Shown here: positions 50,727 through 64,000 of the stretch, in pieces
How positions within the stretch are numbered: position 1 is the stretch's first letter
How the letters are laid out: every line of letters begins with the position of its first letter
Notes under the pieces: model-generated
What the model saw: only the letters and a program-made list of their open reading frames with translations
Told to the model about the DNA's origin: nothing
Database searches by the model: none
Assembly (NCBI RefSeq): GCF_021134715.1
Contig: NC_060023.1
Location: 10,850,001-10,914,000 of the forward strand
Direction: 5' to 3'
DNA: 64,000 bases
From: Daphnia pulex
Lineage: Eukaryota; Arthropoda; Branchiopoda; Diplostraca; Daphniidae
Position numbers and translations under genes: made by a program

Positions 50727-50841
50727 ACAACAACAACAACAACAACAACTATCGGGATCGGGTTATTGTGGACGTTTGACGTCGTTCGTTCGTTCGTGAA
50801 TTTTTTAAAAAATAAATGTGTTGTTGTTGTTGTTGTTGTTT
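50727..50841 (+). repeat. Inverted pair of CAA and TTG microsatellites
   Basis: A (CAA)n run (about 50727-50750) and a (TTG)n run (about 50818-50841) are complementary and separated by about 70 bases that contain CGTT repeats and the palindrome attttttaaaaaat. A transcript could fold into a hairpin with a stem of roughly 24 bp. Confidence 0.7.
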
Positions 50842-52427
50842 TAGTGAAGGAGAAACTCGGAAATTTTATTTATTTCAAAAAGAAAAAAAAAAGATTAAAC
50901 GGACTCGTAACGCCACCTGTTGGAAATCAATTCCGGGAGAGAGAGCTCGGCGGGGTGGGAGATTATTTTTCGTTCGTGAGTGGAATAGGAAATCGGGTTA
51001 TGGCGAAGAAGGAAGGAGGGGTTTTTTTGTTTGAAAAATTGTTATCAGCTGCTGCTCCACCACCATGCCAAAGGAGCCACGTGCGCTTTCCAGTTCCTCA
51101 CGGCCGCGATAGTTGACAACCCAAAAGGAGAGGGGGAAGGGGGAAAGAGATTATAGACACACAATGGCATCAAAGAACAGTGAAGAGAGAAAGAAAAAGG
51201 CGAACGAAACACACTGGCATTATTATATACAAAGTCGAAAGGCAATAAAGCAGTGTACAGGTAGGAAAGAAAAACAACAACATGTTCCCCGAGGGGCGCT
51301 AGAACCTCGTACCAAGGTGTACCCCCCTAACAACAAGGCCGACCGGTCAGCAGCAGCTCACAAAAACAAATCTCCTTTATATTCTTATTTTTCTTTTTTT
51401 CCCGTTTCCCACGTAAACTGCTGATCGTGATTTTTATTATGTATAAATGAATATCCTCCCGCTCGCGCTAAATTGCCATGAACTCGTCAAAGTCGATAGA
51501 GAGTCGTCCCCAAGACGACAATTGATTGATCATCGTGTCCCGAAATGTCGACGACTCTCCCGCACCATATCACGTCACGTATCCCCCCCTCCCAAAAAAG
51601 TCGCCAATGGACTCCCGGCTCTTATCCAATCTGCTGCTGCTGCTGAAAAAAAAGTTCCTTTATTTTATATATTTCCAGCTCTATTTATAGAAAAGAAAGA
51701 AAGAGACCCTTAAGTGTTGCGCATTATTATTCAGAGCCATCGTCAACCATCGCCAGTTGTGTGTGTGTATAAACATGTGGGAACGGAAACCGGTCCCGAA
51801 AGTTGCCCGCGTCTTGTGTCCCGTCTCTCTCTCTCTCTCTCTCGCCCGTTCACGCCAATCTCCCGAGTTCATCCACCTGTTTATTTAAATATATAAGAAG
51901 CTATATGAACACCATTTGTACATTTTATTCGTGTACAAAGATTGTTTTAATTGGGACAAGCGCTCACATTATAAATTTTAAAGGAAAAATAAACGAACTG
52001 CGGGTAAAAGGGGATTTTATTTCTTTCGTTTTCTCGACCATGGGGAATTTTTTTCGACCAGTTTCTTTTTTTTCTTTGATCGAGATAAGGGAGAGCAGCC
52101 AAAGTTGACGAATGATATCGTGACGCCAGAGCAAATAAACAAATAATAAAAAAGACTTATCACAAATTTCCAGGGGGGGCTTGGAGTTAATATAAAAAAG
52201 GAAGTTTGGCGCACCATTTCCGTTTCGGAATGAATAAATGGAATGATTTAAAAATGGCACAAAGTGCAACCTGTAAAAAATAAGAAAAGGAAGGACAGGA
52301 TCATTGGTTATGCGAAAAATATTCACGTCGAAAAGGGCACACGTTGATTAATAGGACGTATATAAATAAATAAGAAACAACACACACACACAAGAGAGAA
52401 AATCTACACGAAAAACTATTATTTTAC

Positions 52428-53953
52428 CTTGGCATGGACAGGTCCATGTTTGCAGAACGGTCACCGTCGAAGGGCGTCTATTTTCAGCAACGGCGATACT
52501 ATCAGCACTTGCAGAAGAACAAGCACGTCCATCAGCGTCCGTCAAGTCCTCCACCGTCCGGCTGCTGTCGTTAGTCGCACCGAGTCGCAGGAGACCATCA
52601 GAGTCGCTGCTGTTGCTTAATTTGGATACCTCCTCCTCCTTCTTCTTCTGGCTCAGCAGGAGCAGGTTGAAATCCAATAGCAGGGTCACTCCTCCCACCA
52701 GCTTCATGCTCTGCCTGTGATTGTTCGTTGGGTCCGTCGGTCGGTTCGTTTGGAATTTTGCGAACAAGGCGAAACGGGAGAGATAAATGTATTTTTATAA
52801 GGAATGACGCCCCAAAAAAAATCGAAGGAGAAATTCCAATCGGTCAACGAATTGGCTTCGGATAAAATATCTAAAATAAAAGGGCTATTTCTGTTTCGAT
52901 TCTAATTTTTGATTGCGTACAAGAAACTCACCAAGGTTCGTAGATGGACACAATGTCACCAGATCGGACACTACTGAATCTCTCCCATCGCTCCGGGGTG
53001 AACACCAGACTGACCCTGTTGGATAAACTTCCTTCACCTCTCGACGTCGTCGCTGATGCTGCAAGGTTGCGGCAATGAGCCAAACTGTGCATGTTTCCAG
53101 GGGAAAGGCTCTCGATCCTCAACCGAAGCATTTTGGTCGTGGTGGCAGGATCGGCATCAATTTTCGAGCTGCCCAATTTCTGTTGGAATTTCCACAAATG
53201 ATAGTCCGACTCTTGGCGTACTAGTAGTTTACTCAGCTGCTTCGCCAGTCCGTTCCTGTAAGATTAGAAATAATGAAACTGTCAGTATTATTATGCACAA
53301 TTGACTGCTGATTGATGTTCTGTAGTATATATTACGGTATGAATTGTTTCTTCTTTCTGGCTGACCCTGTTGCAACAGGCTTGGCCTTGACAACTTTCTT
53401 CTCCGGTGTGGATATTCCAGAGTAGTATGATAAAGTTTGACTGATGCTAATGGAGTTTTGAGATCGTGCATTATCAGGAATCTGGGGAAATGACAGTTTA
53501 TGTGAATAATAGGGCCTTTTGTGTGAATTGAGAATACTAGCTTGCCGTCACATCCAGTCTATCTTCTGAATCTGACATTGTCCTTTCATGGACGATGAGA
53601 TCATCCTCAGAACCTGTCGAACTGCTGTCCTCCTCGTCTATGATGTGATCATTGCATTTGCTGGAAGATGCCTGCGAAAGCTGAGACTCTACTGAGGGTG
53701 GTGCATCATCGACTTCAGGGAATAATGATTTGGGCTTCAATTTGGGAATTGGTGGTGGGCTAGAGAAACTGTCGATAACGGGAGATTCGTTACAGCTTTG
53801 AATCGTTCGTGTAGTTCGTAAAAATACTGGGCTGTCATCGGGCAGTGGCTTTTTTCTCTTCCTACCGCACGAGAGAATGGGCGACTCGGGTAAGACGTGA
53901 GTCTTTTTCCCAAACTTTTTACAAGATAGTACTGGCGAGTTTGATTCTTCCAT
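52428..53953 (-). CDS. Unassigned Ser/Pro-rich protein gene, possibly SPIDR-like (3' end not found)
   Basis: Four joined exons (53953-53552 or 53546, 53481-53336, 53255-52932, 52714-52428) give about 386 residues and continue beyond an open GTAAAA donor; the next exon was not recognised. I do not firmly recognise the family. The N-terminus has four spaced motifs (NSPVLSCKK, ESPILSCGRKRKK, DSPVFLRTTR, ESPVIDSF) and an acidic Ser-rich stretch. The middle has STPEKK and a basic patch SARKKKQF, then a more globular part: LAKQLSKLLVRQ, DYHLWKFQQKL, LRLRIESLS, and GDIVSIYEPWQSM followed by a hydrophobic LLLDFNLLLL. The last part resembles an OB-like 'IYPPWQ' segment that I associate with the DNA-repair scaffold SPIDR; this is a weak recollection. 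Exon 1 may end at a GT donor (after 53552) or a GC donor (after 53546); both keep phase 0. The basic patches suggest a nuclear protein. Confidence 0.55.
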
Positions 53954-54052
53954 TTCACAACGATTCAAAGGTGAAAAACGTGAAACATTTACAAGTAAAC
54001 AAGACGTGGTTATCGCGCTCAAAATATTTATTGTTTTCTTTAGTACGCCACC

Positions 54053-54067
54053 ACCATCTAGCGGTGG
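54053..54067 (-). promoter_or_regulatory. CTCF-like motif copy upstream of the SPIDR-like gene
   Basis: Minus-strand CCACCGCTAGATGGTGG, about 100 bp upstream of the putative start codon at 53953. It is also nearly palindromic around the core. Confidence 0.45.
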
Positions 54068-54948
54068 TTTTTGCAACTTTTTAATTTTCTTTTTTAGAAA
54101 ATGTTTTATTTGAAATAAGATTTCTAAATTCAACAATACGTTTCATATATGAAACAAAGCCAGGATGATTCAAAGACAAAAATAACATTGTTTATTTATA
54201 GTCGTCAGTGGATATAATTGATTAAAATATGCCCGGAAGAGATGGCACGAATTTTTAAACGACCTCGAAGCAAGGTGTGCTATAATGGTTCCCGGAAGCG
54301 GAGATTTCATTTCCATAAGATGCAGATGAACTTTTTTTTTCGGGGGGGTTGAAAATGGTAATTCAGTTTTATTTATATTTTTTTTTTCAAAATTAAATTT
54401 GCTCTTTAATTAATCGAAGCGGATGTATTATAATAAATAAACAGTTAAAAGGCTTTTCTTTACCCTATATCCTTGTCTTTAATTGGTCAAGTCGGCCACA
54501 TATCGTCAAACGAGTCGTGATTGTATATTCATGGTATAGGTTTAATGGAGGCAACTACAAATATATATATGTTTCACGCGATTTCGCACCGGTAAAGGCC
54601 AAAAGGAGTGGAGCCCGATTGCTGGAAGAAGGTTACGAAAGGAATTTGCGCATTTTTCGAGGCCAACTTTCACCGCCTCTCAGCCGTTTTTCTTCTTTTC
54701 TTTTCCGTCTTGTAAAAAGGGCGCAGTGTGGCAGCGTCGCTGAAATCTTTCGACTTTTTTTCGGGAGGAGAAAATGACACGAAAGAGGAATCGGATTTTT
54801 CTCTTTCTTCTCTTCTCTCTCTCGGCGATTGTAGTGCCCGTCAAAATGTCCAATACATTCGTCTGCCCCATCTTTCACGCTCAGGCAGAGCAGCACCTGC
54901 CTTGGTTTCGCTGGGCATCCAGCAGAGTAGAGAAGATTGGCCACCGCT

Positions 54949-54962
54949 CCGCTAGATGGCGT
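54949..54962 (+). promoter_or_regulatory. CTCF-like motif copy
   Basis: TCCGCTAGATGGCG is among the best matches to the recurring motif, in the intergenic interval upstream of Gs alpha. Confidence 0.45.
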
Positions 54963-55149
54963 TGGAGTAGGGCCAAGAAAATCAAGTCGCGCCCGGGGTT
55001 CCAAAGAACAGCAACCTTCGTTGAATTTCATTAAAAAATCGAACCATATTGAAGGGGGGCGGATGTTTTTCTTTCGGAATGATTAAATGTGTGAAACAAT
55101 ATAAGCGTGAGCATTGATTACACAATTGGTGCGTGTGAGCACAAGATGG

Positions 55150-55813
55150 AGGTACAGGGCAGATGAGATAGTAGGCCTCCGCTAGAGAGAGCCACTGAGC
55201 ATTCGGTGTTTTATCCAAGACAGTCATGGCGGCTTCAGCAGAAACAGGCTCTTTGACAGTGAGCTAAAGCTGTTTGTGTGTGTGGTGGTGTATGTGGAAG
55301 AGAGCCGAGAAAACGAATTTCAAGTCTTCACACCGACTGATTATCTCGTTGGAGGGATAACATAAGGAATCGCCAAGTTATCTACGTGTGTGTATGTGTG
55401 TGTGTGGATGTGTGTGTGTGAGTGAGAGTGAGTGATGGCTGCATCACTGTAGTGGGTCGGGCCGAACCCCCGTATCTTCTTGTTTTTCTTTTTTCCGCAT
55501 CTGCCGATTTCGGTGCTCTCACGAACAAACGCACATGGATTATTGTCGATAGGCATTGTGTCTGGAATCTCTTTTGGACTTGTTCAGTGGATCGGTTGAG
55601 CAGAGCAGCCTCCATCAGGAATCGTTGTGTGTTGCCACCCAGGCACTCCCCATCAAAACGGATAACAGGAGCCACAAAGATCCATCCAGTTAAAGTCTCA
55701 GCCACAATAGGGAACAAGGCGCCGAACGGGCGGTCGACCGGATCGCCAAAAGAGTCCGGCACCGCCAGTGTCAAACCAGTGGCTGCTGGGCCCAGCCCCA
55801 ACGAACTCACCAA
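55150..55813 (-). other. Minus-strand coding-like fragments, unassigned
   Basis: Segment X (about 55813-55536) reads with protein-like composition, including FGALFPIVAETLTGW, FVAPVIRFDGECLGG and LLNRSTEQVQKRFQTQ, and could end at a GTGAGA donor after IIHVRLF. Segment Y (from about 55262, after a ctttag acceptor) reads LTVKEPVSAEAAM, then LDKTPNAQWLSLAEAYYLIC. Both are phase 0 at that junction. No initiator ATG exon or end exon was found, and segment X has an in-frame stop just upstream. I do not recognise the family. They may be exons of a separate minus-strand gene or a relic. Confidence 0.3.
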
Positions 55814-56210
55814 CTCTCATCCTTTGGTATGTCACCAGGACTTGGCCCCTGAAACCCAAGCGATTTGTCACTCACCAACGTGGCAGGTGCATTCTGCACA
55901 GCAGACCTCAGAGACCGAGCTCAACTTGTGACTCTGTGGACGACCTCACAGTCACCTTTGAGTTGGCCCGTTGACCCTGTCTGTCTATCTGTCTGTCTGG
56001 CTGGCTTGACTGCTGAGACCGTTTGTTTTTCGAGTATCTCAATTCATGTGTTTTGCTTATCTTCCCCTACAGGTTCATCAGTCAAAGAGTGGAGGCGGCC
56101 GGCCGAAACCGCAGTCGGTCGAAAAACAGAGCTACGTCGCCTATGCGGCGGGTGAAACGACGGATCAGCAGCATCCGCCGAGCCGCCGCAGCTGGTCGAC
56201 GGCCATCGTC

Positions 56211-60186
<3,976 letters not shown>

Positions 60187-62826
60187 GAAACAGCCCCAAC
60201 AATTATTGACGAGCTAAGAAGAAAAAATGACAAAAATAGGAAATTAGCCACTCGCGCACATTAAACAAAAAGATTTAAAAAACAAAAAAAAAAGGAAAAA
60301 AAAGCCTGTCCCGTTTACCTGTCCCCCTTTCCTCTTATACCCAGCACAGACACACACCTTACGCACGTTACCACCCGCTTCGGTGTGATTTTTTCCTCTT
60401 CGTCAATCCCTCCTCATCTCTTTTTTTTCTCCTCCTCCACCTGTCCCGTTTACCTTCCCATCGAGTCATTGGCGTTTTATATAGTAACATATTATATATA
60501 TCCCTCAACTCCATCCACACACACACTCTATCCGCAGAGAAAGGAAGAAAAAAGAGAAGCGGATGAGAAGATCAAAAAGTTGTTCTTCTGTCATTTCGCT
60601 CTTCCTCTCTCTCTCTCTCTCTCCACGTCTCTTAATTTGGATTTGATCGTGACGCACAAACGGGAGCAGCCGCAAGAGAGGGAGAGAAAAATCGTGAAAA
60701 CACTTAACACACACAAAAATTGAAAGAAGAAAGAAAAGAAAAAATTCGTGGAAAAAAAAGGAAACATTGTGTTTGAGAGAGAGTGTGTCGTGTCGTTGTG
60801 TGCGCGCAGTGCTGTTTTTTTTTTCTCGCTCTTCTTCGACGCGAAGAAGAAGAAGAAAAAAAAATAATTCCGGATTGGATTTTATTTGTTTATTTTTGGG
60901 GGGCAACTATAGGGGGGAATGGGGGAAGAAGAGAAAAAGCGGGTAGAAGAAAAAGGAACAAAATATATGTCTGCGCGGTGTCGTGTTTTTGCGCTCCGTG
61001 TGATTCCGTGAAGAAGAAGAAGATTAAAAAAAAATGAAAGAAAATTGAACAAAATGGAGTCCTCCATCATCATCATCTTGTCCTACCCCATAGCGAAGGA
61101 AGTTGATGGAAGAAAAGACAGAAAAAAAAATTGGAAATCACCCCCATTTCTTGAAGAAGAGAAAAATTTCATACATGTATTTTTAGGTTGAATGTGTTCA
61201 GCAACCACACCAGAGGCAAGTTAAGACAAATATCCCCTACCCCCCACAACAAATATGTCATCTTTCATTTCCTCCATTGATCCCTTGTGCGGCTCCCACC
61301 CAGGCTCGCGGGGGCGATTGGGTTCGACAAAAAATGTTCAAAAATATTTTTAATTTTTACTTTGACAAATTTGAAAAAAAGGAAGAAAAACTTTAAAAAA
61401 AGTTTTTTTTTTTTATTGTAAGAGAAAGAAGAAAAAAAAACTAAAATGTTGCAAAAAAAAATCGTGAGTATCTTGTGTCAAACGAGGCCAGTGTTTGTTC
61501 GTACACCCTACCGCCCCCCCCCCCCCTCCACTCCCCCCTCTCTCATCCGTCTGCTCCATTTGGAAAAGGAAAGAAAAAAAGGAAAAATCAAATTTCGGTT
61601 CTTAATTATTATTATTATTATTTGTGTGCGCGCGTGTGTGTGTGTGTGTGTATGTCATGACGGACTGTGCGACGACAAAGTCATCTCCTCACGACGACGA
61701 CCTCCTCCTCCCCCCCAAAACAACAACAGCATTAAAAAGAATAGGGAAGAAAAAAGCAAAAGAACGTGAGGCGGTTGTAACTTTTTTAATTTGTTTGTGT
61801 TCGCCTCATTTGCCATTCACCTGCCAAAATTTGTTTTTTTTCTTCTTCTTGAATTCTTCTTTTAAAACGGAGACGTTTGACCTTTCCCTTCCCAGAAAAA
61901 AACCTCCCGCTCGTCACTTATATATGTATATACAACATACATGTATATGTTAATCTTAATCTTTTCATTCGAGGACACAAACTTGATTTAATATTTTTTT
62001 CGTTCTAGCAGAGACTTATGTTGCGAAAGAAAAAGAAATGTTTCATTTTTCTTCTGTTGGTTGAAATTTTACGTTGTTTACAAAAAAAAAGTCGTATTGA
62101 TGATCCTTTTCCCACCATAAAAGTTTGAAATTGGGCGATGGATCGTGTCAAATCTCTCTCTCTTTCGCAATCCGAACGGTCGTCGTTATCCGCTTGCACA
62201 AGAAAGCTAGAAAGAACAATTTTTTAATCTCAAAACTAAAATTCTTGTAGGAAGAAAAAAAAGTCTAAAAATAATTAAAACGCAGCTAAACTAATTTGAT
62301 ATTAATTGTTTAACTGAATTTGGCCATTTTTTCTCCCTAAAAACCTCCAATTGTAATTTGAGTTGAATCTCCATTTGAATCGCTAATTTTGGCAAACTTG
62401 AAAAAAGAAATGTAGAAAACAAATCTTTTGAAATTCGGACTTTTGATGTACAGTCAATTTTTTCCAGCAATTCTATCTAATAACCCAAACAGACAATTTC
62501 AAGTAGAGGATGAAAGAGAGAGAGATACGTGAAGCCCCGCGATGGCAAAAAAAAAAAGAAAAGAGGAAAACAAGTATTTTTTACGTCCATTTTGATTGTG
62601 TATCCCAAAAAATCCCGTGCCCCATTTTTCGTGAGGAAAGAAAGGAATATCGGCAATTGTTTGTTTGTTTTTTATTCACGATCCCAGTGTCACCTTCTCT
62701 CGCTCCCCCCCCCCCATGTCCCCCGCCACACACAGACATGAAAACACCAAGCATCTTTACCGTCGATTTTTTTTTTCAAAAAACCCGTGACGTTATTGTA
62801 TATTGTGTACTTGTGAATAAAATTTA

Positions 62827-62834
62827 TGACGTCA
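62827..62834 (+). promoter_or_regulatory. CRE (TGACGTCA) upstream of NHE8
   Basis: A perfect palindromic CRE, 168 bp upstream of the NHE8-like start codon, where a proximal promoter element is expected. Confidence 0.45.
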
Positions 62835-62877
62835 TCTTTAACTAAAAAATTCACGCTTAGTTTTTGCACCGTTTCTC

Positions 62878-62891
62878 TGCTAGATGGCGTT
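62878..62891 (+). promoter_or_regulatory. CTCF-like motif copy upstream of NHE8
   Basis: TGCTAGATGGCGTT matches the recurring core and lies about 110 bp upstream of the NHE8-like start codon. Confidence 0.45.
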
Positions 62892-63001
62892 TCATGCAGA
62901 TTTTTTAATTTACGTCGTCTGCTAGGAAGGAAAACATGAAATCGTGACTGAGAGAGTAGGTAGATTTTACGTTTACGTGTTCAAATTCAATTCACAGCAA
63001 G

Positions 63002-64000
63002 ATGAACCAGCGATTCGTTCGCACGCTGTGCTTGCTTGTGCTATTGACACAAAATATCTGTGTCATTGAGACCGCGGAAATCACGAGAGAAGACCACCGC
63101 ACAGATGCAAATACTACCCGTCAAATAGTGGAGAAACTGAAAGATGAGAAGTCAAACTTATTAAACGTGTCAGCCGTTCCCGTAGCCAACAATGACACGT
63201 TAGTTTTCTTCTATTGGGGGATGTCGTATCAATTCATTGACAAATGTGTGTTCATTTTCCAGATTCTTTAGTCATCATCACCCATCTCATGACGAACTTG
63301 ATCCTGCTCTGCCCGGCAAAGGTGCAGCTGAAGAAGAGCATCACAATTCGCTATCCATCTTCCTAGTCCTTGTCCTGCTTGGCATCTGCATCCTGTTAAT
63401 CCATGTTATGCTCAAATTTCACTTTCACTATGTGCCTGAAAGTGTTGCAGTCATCTTTATTGGTATATGCAACTGGTGTTATTTAATTTAATGAATTGAA
63501 ATCAATATGTATATATTTTTTTATTCAGGTGCTTTGGTGGGGCTGTTTCTGAAGCTGATGTCGTATCAGAATGTTGCCGACTGGGCCAAAGAAGCAGCTT
63601 TTTCTCCAACAATATTTTTCCTTGTTCTACTGCCACCCATCATCTTTGAATCAGGCTACAATTTACACAAGGTACATTTGGTTTTACTGGAAAACTTTAA
63701 TGCAGATTGACTTATTTTTGTGTCGTTACCTTTGCAGGGCAACTTTTTCCAAAACATTGGATCCATCACAGTATTTGCTGTGTTTGGAACTCTTATCTCA
63801 GCTATGATAGTGGGCAGTGGAGTTTATCTTTTAGGATTGGTAATAATAATAGACGAATATTGTTATCATTAGTAGTAAATTCAATTAAATTTCGATTTAA
63901 TTTCAGGCAGACATTGCTTACAAATTAAGTTTTATCGAAAGCTTCGCATTTGGCTCGCTGATCAGTGCAGTGGACCCTGTTGCAACACTAGCCATCTTTC
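63002..64000 (+). CDS. Na+/H+ exchanger, NHE8 type (SLC9A8), 5' part
   Basis: Five exons are visible (63002-63198, 63263-63462, 63529-63671, 63738-63839, 63907 to the window end), about 245 residues, all in phase; the gene is cut by the window edge. NHE8-type exchangers move Na+ or K+ against H+ in Golgi, endosome or apical membranes. The start ATG gives a signal-peptide-like N-terminus with a hydrophobic LCLLVLLTQNICV, and Asn-X-Ser/Thr sites follow. Membrane segments begin at SIFLVLVLLGICILLIHV. Family motifs include FHYVPESVAVIFIG, FFLVLLPPIIFESGY, HKGNFFQNIGSI, AVFGTLIS and SFAFGSLISAVDPVAT, which carries the ion-site region. These match human NHE8 more closely than plasma-membrane NHE1-5. 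The introns are 60-70 bp. Confidence 0.93.

Larger units (their letters stand above)
42069..52427. other. Large gene-poor region
   Basis: No gene could be supported over about 10 kb. The DNA is AT-rich with many microsatellites. Specific elements seen are perfect CREs (43393-43400, 46894-46901), a CTCF-like motif (44094-44107), a direct repeat (45163-45343), CGTT and AAAG tandem runs, and a CAA/TTG inverted pair (50727-50841). Missing 3' exons of the minus-strand gene at 52428-53953 may lie here but were not recognised. The region probably holds C/EBP enhancers, which is inference. Confidence 0.5.
53954..56072. other. Region between the SPIDR-like gene and Gs alpha
   Basis: The interval includes the promoter of the minus-strand gene, CTCF-like motifs at 54053 and 54949, minus-strand coding-like fragments at 55150-55262 and 55536-55813, and a tract of GT repeats near 55390-55430. 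The first (untranslated) exon of Gs alpha is expected here but was not located. Confidence 0.45.
60187..63001. other. Gs alpha 3' UTR and NHE8 promoter region
   Basis: A 2.8 kb non-coding interval. The Gs alpha 3' UTR starts here and is rich in poly-A, CT and AC tracts; AATAAA occurs at 62816-62821, which is too near the next gene to be assigned with confidence. Before the NHE8-like gene come a CRE (62827-62834) and a CTCF-like motif (62878-62891). Confidence 0.55.

Noticed and set aside
50907-50920. An additional CTCF-like motif copy
   Set aside because: The sequence CCAACAGGTGGCG lacks the CTAG part of the core, so it was not counted.
50673-51116. 147-codon open frame containing polyThr and polyVal
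   Set aside because: It consists largely of translated CAA and TTG microsatellites and A-rich runs; no protein-like region.

Overview
The window is eukaryotic nuclear DNA from an arthropod, most likely a branchiopod crustacean close to Daphnia. The evidence is an invertebrate gene set, split genes whose exons join in phase at GT-AG borders, many introns of about 55-100 bp, and AT-rich spacers full of GA, GT, TTC and CAA microsatellites. No prokaryotic, viral, tRNA, rRNA or CRISPR features were seen. Gene models were built by hand from exon phase, splice sites and remembered family sequences; no database was searched.

Layout. 1-8.7 kb: non-coding DNA upstream of seven-up. 8.7-17.4 kb (+): the COUP-TF nuclear receptor seven-up in four coding exons with large introns. 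19.9-23.1 kb (-): an ARB2A/FAM172 family gene. 24.1-25.9 kb (+): PRPSAP, the regulatory partner of PRPP synthetase, divergent from ARB2A. 26.6-29.3 kb (-): the ESCRT-0 subunit Hrs. 30.0-32.3 kb (-): a SMYD4-type SET/MYND protein. 32.8-34.6 kb (+): an endonuclease IV (Apn1-type) DNA repair enzyme, divergent from SMYD4. 36.0-36.9 kb (-) and 38.5-39.7 kb (+): two bZIP factors, C/EBP-gamma and C/EBP, head to head. 39.7-52.4 kb: a largely empty region that holds one candidate small spliced gene near 41.2-42.1 kb and scattered regulatory motifs. 52.4-54.0 kb (-): an unassigned Ser-Pro-rich protein gene, possibly SPIDR-like, whose 3' end was not found. 54.6-55.9 kb: minus-strand coding-like fragments. 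56.2-60.2 kb (+): the stimulatory G protein alpha subunit Gs. 63.0 kb to the end (+): an NHE8-type Na+/H+ exchanger, cut by the window edge.

How the genes relate. The block from 19.9 to 34.6 kb is compact housekeeping DNA with divergent gene pairs. The developmental regulators (seven-up, C/EBP) sit in large non-coding territories. The two C/EBP genes encode proteins expected to heterodimerise and share a 1.6 kb divergent interval with a perfect CRE, a CCAAT box, a GC box and a TATA box. Vertebrate CEBPA and CEBPG are also neighbours, so this linkage may be ancient. DR1-type nuclear-receptor sites lie around seven-up and suggest autoregulation. A CTCF-like motif recurs at several gene boundaries.
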